The notes below the pieces were generated by a model. It was not told the origin of the DNA. It saw only the letters and a list, made by a program, of their open reading frames with translations, and did not search any database. 35,325 nt of DNA from CBFIJI01 sp965662885 (GTDB taxonomy: Bacteria; Bacteroidota; Bacteroidia; Flavobacteriales; Flavobacteriaceae), in NCBI GenBank assembly GCA_965662885.1, contig CBFIJI010000012.1:1-35325 (forward strand), written 5' to 3'. Of the stretch, positions 18,100 through 25,728 are shown piece by piece; the stretch's first letter is position 1; each line of letters begins with the position of its first letter. A program made the translations under genes and the position numbers.

Positions 18100-19563
18100 A
18101 TGGAAAAACCCACAATTTCAACACTTAAAGCGCTTAAAGCCTCCGGCTATCAACCCCAATCCATTCAAACGGAATTGGCGAAAAATTTAAAAGAAAAATT
18201 ACAAAAAGGTCTCCCTTCATTTGAAGGCATCGTAGGCTATGAAAATACGGTAATACCCGACTTAGAACGAGCTATTTTATCGGGCCATAACATCAATTTA
18301 CTTGGGTTAAGAGGTCAGGCAAAAACACGCTTAGCACGGCAAATGGTGGGACTTTTAGACCCCTGGACACCAGTAGTCTCTGGGTCAGAAATTAATGACG
18401 ACCCTTTAGACCCGATTTCCAGTCAAGCAAAAGCCTTGATCGACTTGCACGGTGAAGACACCCCTGTAGAATGGATGCATCGGGAGGAACGCTTTTTTGA
18501 AAAGTTAGCCACCCCAGATGTCACCGTTGCTGACCTTATTGGTGATGTTGACCCCATTAAAGCGGCTAGCCTAAAACTTTCCTATGCGGATGAACGTGTC
18601 CTCCATTTCGGAATGATTCCACGAGCTCACCGTTGTATTTTTGTGTTAAACGAATTGCCCGATTTACAGGCCCGAATTCAAGTAGCTCTTTTCTCTATTT
18701 TACAGGAAAAAGAAATACAAATTCGAGGATTTAAATTACGAATGGGTCTCGAAATACAATTTGTTTTTACAGCCAACCCAGAAGATTACACTAATAGAGG
18801 AAGTATTGTGACCCCTTTAAAAGACCGAATTGGCTCTCAAATTTTAACCCACTATCCACATAACAGAGCGCTTGCTAAAAAAATCACAACACAGGAAGCA
18901 AAAATACCGAAAGCACAGGAGGAGACCATTTTTATTCCTGAACTGGCAAAAGACCTCTTAGAGCAAATTGGCTTTGAAGCACGGAAAAGTGAATATGTCG
19001 ATAGTAAAAGTGGCGTAAGTGCACGAATGAGTATCACCGCTTATCAAAACTTGGTCAGTACAGCGGAAAGAAGGTTATTGATTTCAGGAGACACTTCAAC
19101 TTCAGTACGCTTGGTTGACTTTTTAGGAGTTATTCCCGCCATCAATGGAAAAATAGAATTGGTTTATGAAGGGGAACAAGAAGGTGCGGAACAAATTTCA
19201 TATCATCTAATTTCACAAAGCGTCAAAACCTTATTTCCCGATTACTTCCCAAAAATCGAAAAACTTGAAAAACCCGATGCTGACGGGCCTTATGACGATA
19301 TTTTGGGGTGGTTTTTTAAAGATAATGAACTTTACTTAGAAGATGGTCTTTCGGATGAGGAGTATAAAAAAAGCTTGGATCAAATCCCCGGAATTGCAGC
19401 ACTAATGAAAAAGAATCATGGAGAAGTTGATGAAAAAGAACGTTACTTCTTAATTGAGTTTTTACTTTGGGGATTGGAGGCGTTTAAAAAATTAAACAAA
19501 TACAGAACCTTGGAAGGATTTCAATTTAAAGATTCTTTGGGAAGCTATATAAGTCGGCTTTAA
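18100..19563 (+). CDS. MoxR/BchI-like AAA+ ATPase
   Basis: A 487-residue AAA+ ATPase of the MoxR/magnesium chelatase subunit I type. Walker A is GLRGQAKT at 69-76 (Ala before Lys, as in MoxR proteins). The Walker B stretch reads IFVLNELPDL, so the usual Asp-Glu pair is Asn184-Glu185. Sensor 1 is TANPEDY (224-230) and the arginine-finger region is LKDRIG (240-245). A charged C-terminal region of about 190 residues follows the AAA+ core. Translated right after the VWA gene. It stops directly against the convergent Rrf2 gene (stop codons at 19561-19563 and 19564-19566). Confidence 0.9.
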   Translation: MEKPTISTLKALKASGYQPQSIQTELAKNLKEKLQKGLPSFEGIVGYENTVIPDLERAILSGHNINLLGLRGQAKTRLARQMVGLLDPWTPVVSGSEINDDPLDPISSQAKALIDLHGEDTPVEWMHREERFFEKLATPDVTVADLIGDVDPIKAASLKLSYADERVLHFGMIPRAHRCIFVLNELPDLQARIQVALFSILQEKEIQIRGFKLRMGLEIQFVFTANPEDYTNRGSIVTPLKDRIGSQILTHYPHNRALAKKITTQEAKIPKAQEETIFIPELAKDLLEQIGFEARKSEYVDSKSGVSARMSITAYQNLVSTAERRLLISGDTSTSVRLVDFLGVIPAINGKIELVYEGEQEGAEQISYHLISQSVKTLFPDYFPKIEKLEKPDADGPYDDILGWFFKDNELYLEDGLSDEEYKKSLDQIPGIAALMKKNHGEVDEKERYFLIEFLLWGLEAFKKLNKYRTLEGFQFKDSLGSYISRL

Positions 19564-19980
19564 TTAAATTTTTTCCCGCATGGAGGCAATGGATGTTTGG
19601 GATAAAATGGTCAATGTTTGATCCCGAACCTGTTCAAAAACACCTTTGATAGTACAACTTTCTTCTTGACACTCCTCACATGAGGTATAGTAATTCAAAG
19701 AAACACAAGGAAGTAAAGCAATCGGACCATCCATAAAACGAATTAAATCAGACAGTTTAATTGCTTCAGGATCTTTTATCAAGCGATAACCTCCCATTTT
19801 TCCACGACGACTTTGAAGTAATTGTAAATTGCGAAGTTCTCTTAAAATTGTTTCCAAAAATTTTTTAGGGATTTTTTCTTGTTCAGCAATCTCTGCGGAA
19901 AAAATTGGTCGACTGTCTTCCTGATGCGCTGCTAAATAAAGAAGTGCCTTTATCGCATATTTACATTTTTTTGATATCAT
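19564..19980 (-). CDS. Rrf2-family transcriptional regulator
   Basis: A 138-residue DNA-binding regulator of the Rrf2 family (relatives: IscR, CymR, NsrR). The N-terminal winged helix is clear: CKYAIKALLYLA at 6-17, the recognition region IPKKFLETILRELR at 37-50, and the wing with SRRGKMGGYRL at 57-67. Cysteines C92, C101, C104 and C109 (C-x8-C-x2-C-x4-C) lie where IscR and NsrR hold their iron-sulfur ligands, though the spacing differs. It is divergent from cysH, with a 27-bp dyad between the two promoters, so it probably controls cysH and itself. Whether the signal is cysteine/O-acetylserine status, an Fe-S cluster or something else is not known. Confidence 0.93.
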   Translation of the reverse strand: MISKKCKYAIKALLYLAAHQEDSRPIFSAEIAEQEKIPKKFLETILRELRNLQLLQSRRGKMGGYRLIKDPEAIKLSDLIRFMDGPIALLPCVSLNYYTSCEECQEESCTIKGVFEQVRDQTLTILSQTSIASMREKI

Positions 19981-19996
19981 AACGTTTTAATCACAA

Positions 19997-20004
19997 CAAA
20001 AATA
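19997..20004 (-). promoter_or_regulatory. -7 promoter element of the Rrf2 gene
   Basis: TATTTTTG on the minus strand, an exact TAnnTTTG match, 16 bases before the ATG of the regulator. Its -33 position would fall in the left arm of the dyad at 20026-20052. Confidence 0.5.
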
Positions 20005-20025
20005 AGAATAAAGTGATGAAATTAT

Positions 20026-20052
20026 TAATTCCTACTAATCCTATAGGAATTA
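20026..20052. promoter_or_regulatory. Candidate Rrf2 operator between the regulator and cysH
   Basis: A perfect inverted repeat, TAATTCCTA (20026-20034) and TAGGAATTA (20044-20052), with a 9-base spacer; total length 27 bp. The spacer also repeats TCCTA directly (20039-20043), giving a nested 10-bp palindrome TCCTATAGGA at 20039-20048. Spacing and size suit a dimeric winged-helix regulator. It covers the -33 zone of the Rrf2 promoter and lies just upstream of the cysH promoter, so one bound dimer could control both. Confidence 0.6.
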
Positions 20053-20075
20053 TTTTTTTATAGTGTTTTAATTTT

Positions 20076-20083
20076 TAAGTTTG
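20076..20083 (+). promoter_or_regulatory. -7 promoter element of cysH
   Basis: TAAGTTTG, an exact TAnnTTTG match, 22 bases before the cysH ATG. No TTG at -33 spacing is visible; the region there is T-rich. A weak basal promoter next to an operator would fit regulated expression. Confidence 0.5.
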
Positions 20084-20105
20084 TACCCCAAATAATATCA
20101 AGTTT

Positions 20106-20825
20106 ATGGATCAAGAATTCGTAGAACGCCTTAACATCAGGTTTGAAAATTTAGGTTTAAAAGAAAAGTTAGACTTAATCACAGCTTATAATTTTAAAAA
20201 AATAGTCTTTTCAACTTCTTTTGGACAAGAAGATCAGGTTTTAACTGATTTTATCTTTAAAAATAAGTTGAACATACAGGTATTCACTTTGGATACAGGG
20301 CGGATGTTTGAAGAAACCTATGCGGTGTATGAAAATACCCAAAAGAAATATAATAACACCATTACCCCCTATTTCCCAGAACGTTCAAAAATAGAATCAC
20401 TGCTCGGTAAAAAAGGACCCAATAGTTTTTACAACAGTGTCAACGATCGAAAAGAATGTTGTCATATCCGTAAAATAGAACCCTTAAAAAAAGCATTGGA
20501 GGGGGCAGACTTATGGATTACAGGACTCCGTTCCGAACAAAGTCCCCATCGTAAAAACTTAAACTTATTTGAATACGATACCTTTTTTGGTATCCTCAAA
20601 TTTAATCCATTGCTTCATTGGACCTTGGAGGAAATTACCGATTATATAGAAGCCTACAATATCCCACAAAATGAACTACATAAAAAAGGATATCCAAGTA
20701 TCGGTTGTGCTCCCTGTACCCGAGCAATATCCCCCGGTGAAGACCTACGAGCTGGACGCTGGTGGTGGGAATCAAGCAAAAAAGAATGTGGCTTACACCA
20801 GAGCACAGTTGGCACTCCCTCATAA
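20106..20825 (+). CDS. cysH: Phosphoadenylyl/adenylyl-sulfate reductase
   Basis: Reduces activated sulfate (APS or PAPS) to sulfite in assimilatory sulfur metabolism, in the cytoplasm. The 239-residue protein has the PAPS reductase fold: the PP-loop-like stretch STSFGQEDQ (36-44), TLDTGRMFEET (59-69), the cysteine pair in KECCHIRK, GCAPCTRA near 197-204, and ECGLH near the C-terminus. The CC plus CxxC set binds a 4Fe-4S cluster and marks the APS-reductase type, although some such enzymes accept PAPS too. No cysD, cysN or sulfite reductase gene is adjacent, so the rest of the pathway must lie elsewhere. It is divergent from the Rrf2 gene. Confidence 0.95.
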   Translation: MDQEFVERLNIRFENLGLKEKLDLITAYNFKKIVFSTSFGQEDQVLTDFIFKNKLNIQVFTLDTGRMFEETYAVYENTQKKYNNTITPYFPERSKIESLLGKKGPNSFYNSVNDRKECCHIRKIEPLKKALEGADLWITGLRSEQSPHRKNLNLFEYDTFFGILKFNPLLHWTLEEITDYIEAYNIPQNELHKKGYPSIGCAPCTRAISPGEDLRAGRWWWESSKKECGLHQSTVGTPS

Positions 20826-20872
20826 TTATTGAACTAAAAAATACAGCTAAGATCTTTGAAGATTAAAGAATA

Positions 20873-20888
20873 AAAACAAGCTTGTTTT
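20873..20888. promoter_or_regulatory. 16-bp palindrome upstream of the TonB receptor promoter
   Basis: AAAACAAGCTTGTTTT is a perfect palindrome that ends three bases before the -33 TTG of the receptor promoter. This position fits an operator or activator site. It could instead be a weak terminator behind cysH, but there is no loop and the stem has few G-C pairs. Confidence 0.4.
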
Positions 20889-20891
20889 CAG

Positions 20892-20922
20892 TTGTTTAGG
20901 TAAAATGAATTAAGTAGTTTTG
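20892..20922 (+). promoter_or_regulatory. Full Bacteroidota promoter for the TonB-dependent receptor
   Basis: TTG at 20892-20894 and TAGTTTTG at 20915-20922, separated by 20 bases, match both the -33 and -7 elements. The start ATG lies 33 bases downstream. This suggests that the receptor is transcribed on its own and not only as a read-through from cysH. Confidence 0.7.
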
Positions 20923-20955
20923 CTTACTATTAATATTTAGTCTAAATAAATATAA

Positions 20956-23214
20956 ATGCGTGATTCTTTATGGCTTTTTTTGCTCCTTATTCCATTCATC
21001 ACCCAAGGACAAATTAAAGGATCAATTCAAACCAATGAGGGACCACTAGAAGGCGCAACTGTTCTTATTCTAGAAAAAAATATTGGAGTTGTAACAAACA
21101 AGCAGGGATATTTTGAGTTTAAAACACTGCCAAAGGGAAGCTACACCTTGATGGCTTCTTTTGTTGGCTTTAACTCAGCAAAAAAAACGGTAACGCTTTT
21201 GGAAAATACCCCTAGTACGGTTTTATTTGAATTAGAAGTAGATTCTTCATTGGATGAAGTGGTGCTCAGTGGTAATTTAAAACCCATCCGACGTTTGGAA
21301 AGTACCATTCCCGTAGAAGTTTATAGTACACGCTTTTTAAAACAAAACCCCTCTGCAAGTATTTTTGAGGGAATACAAAATATTAATGGGGTTCGACCCC
21401 AAATAAATTGTAGTGTTTGTAACACTGGAGATATTCATATCAATGGTTTGGAGGGCCCCTACACCTTTGTTTTAATCGATGGAATGCCCATTATCAGTTC
21501 TCTCGCTAGTGTTTATGGATTGAATGGAATTCCAATAGGAATGATTGAACGGGTTGAAGTAGTAAAAGGACCTGCTGGAACACTTTATGGTAGCCAAGCT
21601 GTAGGTGGCTTAATCAATGTCATTACCCAACTTCCCGAGTACAGCCCTAAATTATTTTTAGATTACTACGCCACCTCTTGGTTAGAAAATAATTTGGATA
21701 TTGGATTTTTAGCAAATCTCGGAAAAAACATCAGCTCCCTTACTGGAATAAATGGATTTTGGTACGATACCATAAAGGATAAGAACAATGATAATTTTAC
21801 TGATTTAGCCTTACAGAAAAGGATCTCCGTTTTTCAAAAATTTAGCTGGAAAAAGTCTAAAACAAAAAAAGCAACCATTGCTTTTCGCTATTTATATGAA
21901 GACCGATGGGGAGGCGAACTCGATTGGAATTCAAACTTTCGTGGAGGCAATGAAATATATGGAGAAAGTATTTATACCCGTCGTTTTGAAGCCTTTGGTA
22001 ACTACCCTTTAAGTAAGACGAAAAATTGGGACCTTCAATTTTCCTATACCGACCATGATCAAAATTCTTACTACGGAGAAACCTCCTATCAAGGGAGGGA
22101 AAAAATAGGATTTTCCCAACTGGTCTGGAACAATACAAAAGGGAAACACAATTGGGTAGGAGGCCTAGCCCTCCGCTACACCTATTATGACGACAATACA
22201 CCAGCGACGTTAACACCCACCTACAATGTGCTTAACGAACAATGGCTGCCAGGGGTTTTTATTGAAGATGAAATACGTATTTCAGCGAAACATAAGCTTT
22301 TATTGGGATCGCGTTTGGATCATCACAATGTCCATGGAGCCATATTTACACCTAGAATAGGCTATAAAATTAATTTCGATGAACAAACCCTCTTTCGTAT
22401 CAATTATGGAACAGGCTTTCGAGTGGTTAATCTTTTTACAGAGGAGCATGCTGCACTAAGTGGTTCAAGAGAGGTAATCGTTACCGAAAATTTAAATCCA
22501 GAACAGTCCCAAAACGTCAACCTCAATTTTTATAAAAAAGCATACACTAAAAAAGGATGGATTTTAGGATTTGATTTCTCCCTTTGGTACACCTATTTTA
22601 AAAATCAAATTTTACCTGACTATGACACCAATCCAGATCAGATTCGATATTCCAATTTAAAAGGTCATGCCGTTTCCAAAGGAAGCAGTCTAAATATTGA
22701 AGCATCATTGGGTGGTTTTAGAGCGAACTTTGGTGGATCATACATGAATGTTTATAACGAAGAAGACGGCATTCGCCAACGCCCTGTATTTACTGAAAAT
22801 TGGTCGGGAACTTGGGGGATCACCTTTCCGATAACCTCTTGGAAAACCACGATTGACTACACCGGCAATATCTATGGTCCGATGCGTTTACCCTTGATAG
22901 GTCCTTTAGACCCAAGAAGGGAATTCTCTCCAGTATGGAGCATCCAAAATATTAAGATTACTTATAAAAAAAATGAAAAGCTGTCCTTTTTTGGAGGTGT
23001 AAAAAATCTTTTGAATTGGACTCCGGCAAAAAACAATCCTTTTTTAATTGCGCGTGCTAATGATCCTTTTGATCAAAATGTGGTGTATGACACCCAAGGA
23101 AGTATTGTTCGAACAACAGACAACCCCTACGCCCTCTCCTTTGACCCCAGTTATATTTACGCTTCTAATCAGGGAATCCGTATGTTTTTTGGGATGAGTT
23201 TTTCGCTCTTTTAG
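20956..23214 (+). CDS. TonB-dependent outer-membrane receptor
   Basis: A 752-residue outer-membrane transporter. Signal peptide about 1-18 (ending TQGQ), a carboxypeptidase-regulatory-like beta-sandwich at about 19-95 (GTVxD-type start, SFVGF), a plug domain at about 105-230 with LIDGMPI, IERVEVVKGPAGTLYGSQAVGGLINVIT, and a 22-strand-type barrel to the C-terminal aromatic end MSFSLF. A C152-x2-C155 pair (NCSVCNTGD) lies in the plug; cysteines are rare in such proteins. No SusD partner is adjacent, so a glycan system is unlikely; the layout is like siderophore, haem, vitamin or metal receptors. The substrate cannot be named. Its last four bases overlap the convergent aminotransferase-fold gene. 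Confidence 0.92.
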   Translation: MRDSLWLFLLLIPFITQGQIKGSIQTNEGPLEGATVLILEKNIGVVTNKQGYFEFKTLPKGSYTLMASFVGFNSAKKTVTLLENTPSTVLFELEVDSSLDEVVLSGNLKPIRRLESTIPVEVYSTRFLKQNPSASIFEGIQNINGVRPQINCSVCNTGDIHINGLEGPYTFVLIDGMPIISSLASVYGLNGIPIGMIERVEVVKGPAGTLYGSQAVGGLINVITQLPEYSPKLFLDYYATSWLENNLDIGFLANLGKNISSLTGINGFWYDTIKDKNNDNFTDLALQKRISVFQKFSWKKSKTKKATIAFRYLYEDRWGGELDWNSNFRGGNEIYGESIYTRRFEAFGNYPLSKTKNWDLQFSYTDHDQNSYYGETSYQGREKIGFSQLVWNNTKGKHNWVGGLALRYTYYDDNTPATLTPTYNVLNEQWLPGVFIEDEIRISAKHKLLLGSRLDHHNVHGAIFTPRIGYKINFDEQTLFRINYGTGFRVVNLFTEEHAALSGSREVIVTENLNPEQSQNVNLNFYKKAYTKKGWILGFDFSLWYTYFKNQILPDYDTNPDQIRYSNLKGHAVSKGSSLNIEASLGGFRANFGGSYMNVYNEEDGIRQRPVFTENWSGTWGITFPITSWKTTIDYTGNIYGPMRLPLIGPLDPRREFSPVWSIQNIKITYKKNEKLSFFGGVKNLLNWTPAKNNPFLIARANDPFDQNVVYDTQGSIVRTTDNPYALSFDPSYIYASNQGIRMFFGMSFSLF

Positions 23215-24470
23215 GAAGCAGCTAATGTTTTAATGGCTGCAATAAATTGATCTAACTCTGCTGTAGTTGTAAAAACATTTGGGGAAATTCTACAACCTTG
23301 AACGTTGGCATAGTCAATAGCTACCGTAAAGACGTGATGGTCTTTCAGTAATCGGTCAGCCATTTCAGCTGGTGACATCGTAGTTACTCCAACATTGGCA
23401 ATACCACAACTTCGATGCGAATCCACAGGTGTGTTGACCACCACATTGGGAACATCACGTAAAGCATCTGACCAATACCGTTGCAAAAAACGCAACCTAT
23501 TTTCTTTGCGTTCCGTACCAATCCAATGATGGTAATCTATGGCGTTAAGAATGGCCAAGTCCGTATGTACAGGATGTGTTCCAATATGATTCAACCGACG
23601 AATGTCATTGAGATCTTTTGTATAGTCACCGAGTAAAGGCCAAATTTTAGCCGTATTTCTTTTATTGACATAAAGTAACCCGGCACCCAAAGGTGTTGCC
23701 AACCATTTATGAAGACTTGAACCATAATAATCACAATCGAAAGAGCTGATTTCAAAATCAAAATGTCCAACGGCATGCGCACCATCCACCATCACCTCCA
23801 CGCCATGTCGATGTGCCATCTCACATATTTTTTTTATTGGGAGAATTTGTCCGGTAATGTTTACAATATGACATACCATAATCAAACGAGTTCTTGAGGT
23901 AATTTGACCTTCATAAAGCGCAACAATTTCTTCATCTGATTTTGGATGATTGGGAACAGAAACAATTTTATTGACCACCCCATGCCGTTTAGCGATCTGT
24001 TCAAACATTACCTTCATGGCACCGTAATCTTGCTTTGCATAAATTGCTTCGTCTCCTTTTTCCCAAGGATATCCCGCAATGATTAAATCCAAGGACTCTG
24101 TCGTATTTCGAGTAATGACCAACTCTTCACTGCTACACCCAACAAATTCTGCCAGTTTTTGAGTGACTTCCTCTTTTTCTTTAAACCGACGTGTCCGCAT
24201 ATAATAAGATCCCTCCCTATTGACCATTTGAACCTGCTTTAAATACTTTTGCATTGTTGGCTGAGGGATAATATTGTAATACCCACTTTCAAGGTTGATA
24301 TAATCAGGTTTTAAGTCGTACTGCGCTCTTACCGTAGACCAAATTTCGTCATCACTCATAGTGGACAAGTGCGGGGAGACGTTCATCGCATTGGCCGATG
24401 AAGGAACATGCATCGCTAATGGTGCTAATGAAAGGGAGCCTAAGGTTTTTAAAAAGTTACGCTTCTTCAT
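23211..24470 (-). CDS. Exported class-V aminotransferase-fold PLP enzyme
   Basis: A PLP-dependent fold-type I enzyme of the class-V aminotransferase family (relatives: isopenicillin-N epimerase, cysteine desulfurases, kynureninase). With the ATG at 24470 it has 419 residues and starts with an export-like signal MKKRNFLKTLGSL to about SANA (residue 28), so it should act in the periplasm. PLP residues are visible: the DGAHAVG stretch at 229-235 and the Schiff-base lysine K255 in SSLHKW. The SufS/IscS catalytic cysteine motif is not found, so a simple desulfurase call is not supported. Last gene of the TsdA-DsrE set, 75 bases behind its neighbour, so it may have its own promoter. A TTG at 24518 and an ATG at 24476 are other possible starts. 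Confidence 0.88.
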   Translation of the reverse strand: MKKRNFLKTLGSLSLAPLAMHVPSSANAMNVSPHLSTMSDDEIWSTVRAQYDLKPDYINLESGYYNIIPQPTMQKYLKQVQMVNREGSYYMRTRRFKEKEEVTQKLAEFVGCSSEELVITRNTTESLDLIIAGYPWEKGDEAIYAKQDYGAMKVMFEQIAKRHGVVNKIVSVPNHPKSDEEIVALYEGQITSRTRLIMVCHIVNITGQILPIKKICEMAHRHGVEVMVDGAHAVGHFDFEISSFDCDYYGSSLHKWLATPLGAGLLYVNKRNTAKIWPLLGDYTKDLNDIRRLNHIGTHPVHTDLAILNAIDYHHWIGTERKENRLRFLQRYWSDALRDVPNVVVNTPVDSHRSCGIANVGVTTMSPAEMADRLLKDHHVFTVAIDYANVQGCRISPNVFTTTAELDQFIAAIKTLAAS

Positions 24471-24545
24471 GAACATGAGATTTTTAAAAGTATCTCCTAA
24501 AGATACAAAGAAGTTCAATAAGAAATTTAGACCAACAGAAGCAAG

Positions 24546-25283
24546 CTATTCTGAAGGATATTGTTTATTCAAATAAGTCAAGATGTTTTCTCCTCTTCTT
24601 TTATGTTCTTTATACCATCCCAGCTGTGCCAAATTAACTGTTTTAACATAATGAATATTACTGAGAAACGTGGATAGCGCCTTAGTGTCAGAAATATTGA
24701 CAACTGGGTTTCCTTTGGGTCGAATAAATTCAATATCATAAACATTCATTTCATCAAAAACAAGGGGGTCAAAAATGATATTGATTTGATCAAAAAGACG
24801 CTTGACTAAATACTCTTCTCGGACACGAATATTGTCAATAAAAATATAATTGTCGTTATAGCCAAGCAGCGTATCAACCACTTTTTGGTTTCTTATCAGT
24901 AAAAGGTTTCCAGAATTCTCTAACTGTTTTAAGGTTTCATTATTGGCCCAAAAAACGGGAGGTCTAGGTAAATAGCGAGAATAAAAGTAAAGATCATTCG
25001 AATATTTTTGGAATTCTTTATTTTTAAAAATATTGATTATCGAGTCAATTTGATCCTCTCTTTGGAGCCTGCGATTAATCAAAGCCTCTAATTCAGTGAG
25101 GTCATTTCTGATGTCATTTTTAAAAGAATTGACAAATTCCTTTTCCCGATGATTACGAATGTTTTGTTCCCGTAAATTCTCAACAAAAAAGCCCATTGTT
25201 ACCGCTAAAAAAAGCATGAAAAACTCCCATAAAAAGCTCAAAGGCTTTGATTTTTTACGAAATAACGAATAGGCTTTTAACAT
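24546..25283 (-). CDS. Uncharacterised single-TM membrane protein
   Basis: No family recognised with certainty. The 245-residue protein has one hydrophobic segment at about 17-34 preceded by a positive N-terminus (RKKSKP), so it is probably anchored with the C-terminal 210 residues in the periplasm. The region after the membrane segment is charged and likely helical (about 36-100), then mixed. No cysteine or cofactor motif is visible. The overall shape (short N-terminus, membrane segment ending in FFVENLREQ, helical outer part) recalls small one-TM families frequent in Flavobacteriia such as DUF6090, but that link is weak. The start is 3 bases after the stop of the DsrE-like gene, so the two are almost surely cotranscribed. 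Confidence 0.75.
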   Translation of the reverse strand: MLKAYSLFRKKSKPLSFLWEFFMLFLAVTMGFFVENLREQNIRNHREKEFVNSFKNDIRNDLTELEALINRRLQREDQIDSIINIFKNKEFQKYSNDLYFYSRYLPRPPVFWANNETLKQLENSGNLLLIRNQKVVDTLLGYNDNYIFIDNIRVREEYLVKRLFDQINIIFDPLVFDEMNVYDIEFIRPKGNPVVNISDTKALSTFLSNIHYVKTVNLAQLGWYKEHKRRGENILTYLNKQYPSE

Positions 25284-25286
25284 ATA

Positions 25287-25718
25287 TTAGTCGTTGTTAG
25301 CATTGAGCCCTTCCTTGATGTAGGCCCACCCTTGGGCTTGTTTTACGGCAATTTCTAAAATACCGTCGGGAACTGACTCCACCCCTGGAATTAAATCTTC
25401 TTTTTCAAGCTTTAATTTATTCATGGTAGCTTTACACAGAACAATCCGGGTGTTGTCCCTTTGAACTGCTTCAGAAATCATTGCTGTCAATTCTGGATTT
25501 TGAGCAGTAGCCATCATTCCAGCACCACTGTACATAACCAACTGAAATTGGGAATCAGGATAGGCATTGGACATTAAATTCAAATGACGAATGGCGGTTC
25601 GATGTACCTGTGGACTTGCACTCGTCACATCAAAAACTACCTTGATCTTTTCTGTTTGTGCTTGACCGATGGCCATAAACATCAAAAAAAAGAGAGCTGT
25701 AAAAAAGAGCTTTTTCAT
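25287..25718 (-). CDS. Sec-exported DsrE/DsrF-like protein
   Basis: A 143-residue protein with a Sec signal peptide (1-20, FLMFMAIGQA then Q) and a DsrE/YchN-like fold. The family pattern is clear: an N-terminal beta strand IKVVFDVT, YSGAGM near 63-68, a single cysteine C95 in the position used by DsrE-type sulfur carriers (RIVLCKATMNKL), then LIPGVESVPDGI (109-120) and QGWAYIKEG at the end. Characterised DsrE-family proteins carry persulfide sulfur in the cytoplasm; here the signal peptide points to the periplasm. An ATG two codons upstream (25724) is also possible; the GTG at 25769 is not. Ten bases after the Tat-exported DsrE-like gene and 3 before the single-TM gene. Confidence 0.87.
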   Translation of the reverse strand: MKKLFFTALFFLMFMAIGQAQTEKIKVVFDVTSASPQVHRTAIRHLNLMSNAYPDSQFQLVMYSGAGMMATAQNPELTAMISEAVQRDNTRIVLCKATMNKLKLEKEDLIPGVESVPDGILEIAVKQAQGWAYIKEGLNANND

Positions 25719-25728
25719 GGACATAGAA

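Noticed and set aside
16966..19563. Magnesium chelatase BchD/BchI
   Set aside because: The domain types match, but there are no porphyrin or chlorophyll genes, and the VWA protein lacks the AAA+ half of BchD.
23211..24470. Cysteine desulfurase (NifS/SufS) for the exported PLP enzyme
   Set aside because: The fold and lysine fit, but the catalytic-cysteine loop motif of SufS or IscS is not found; the cysteines present lie elsewhere.
24361..24576. Plus-strand open frame across the 5' end of the PLP enzyme gene
   Set aside because: It is antisense to the signal peptide region, has no homologous features, and lacks a promoter.
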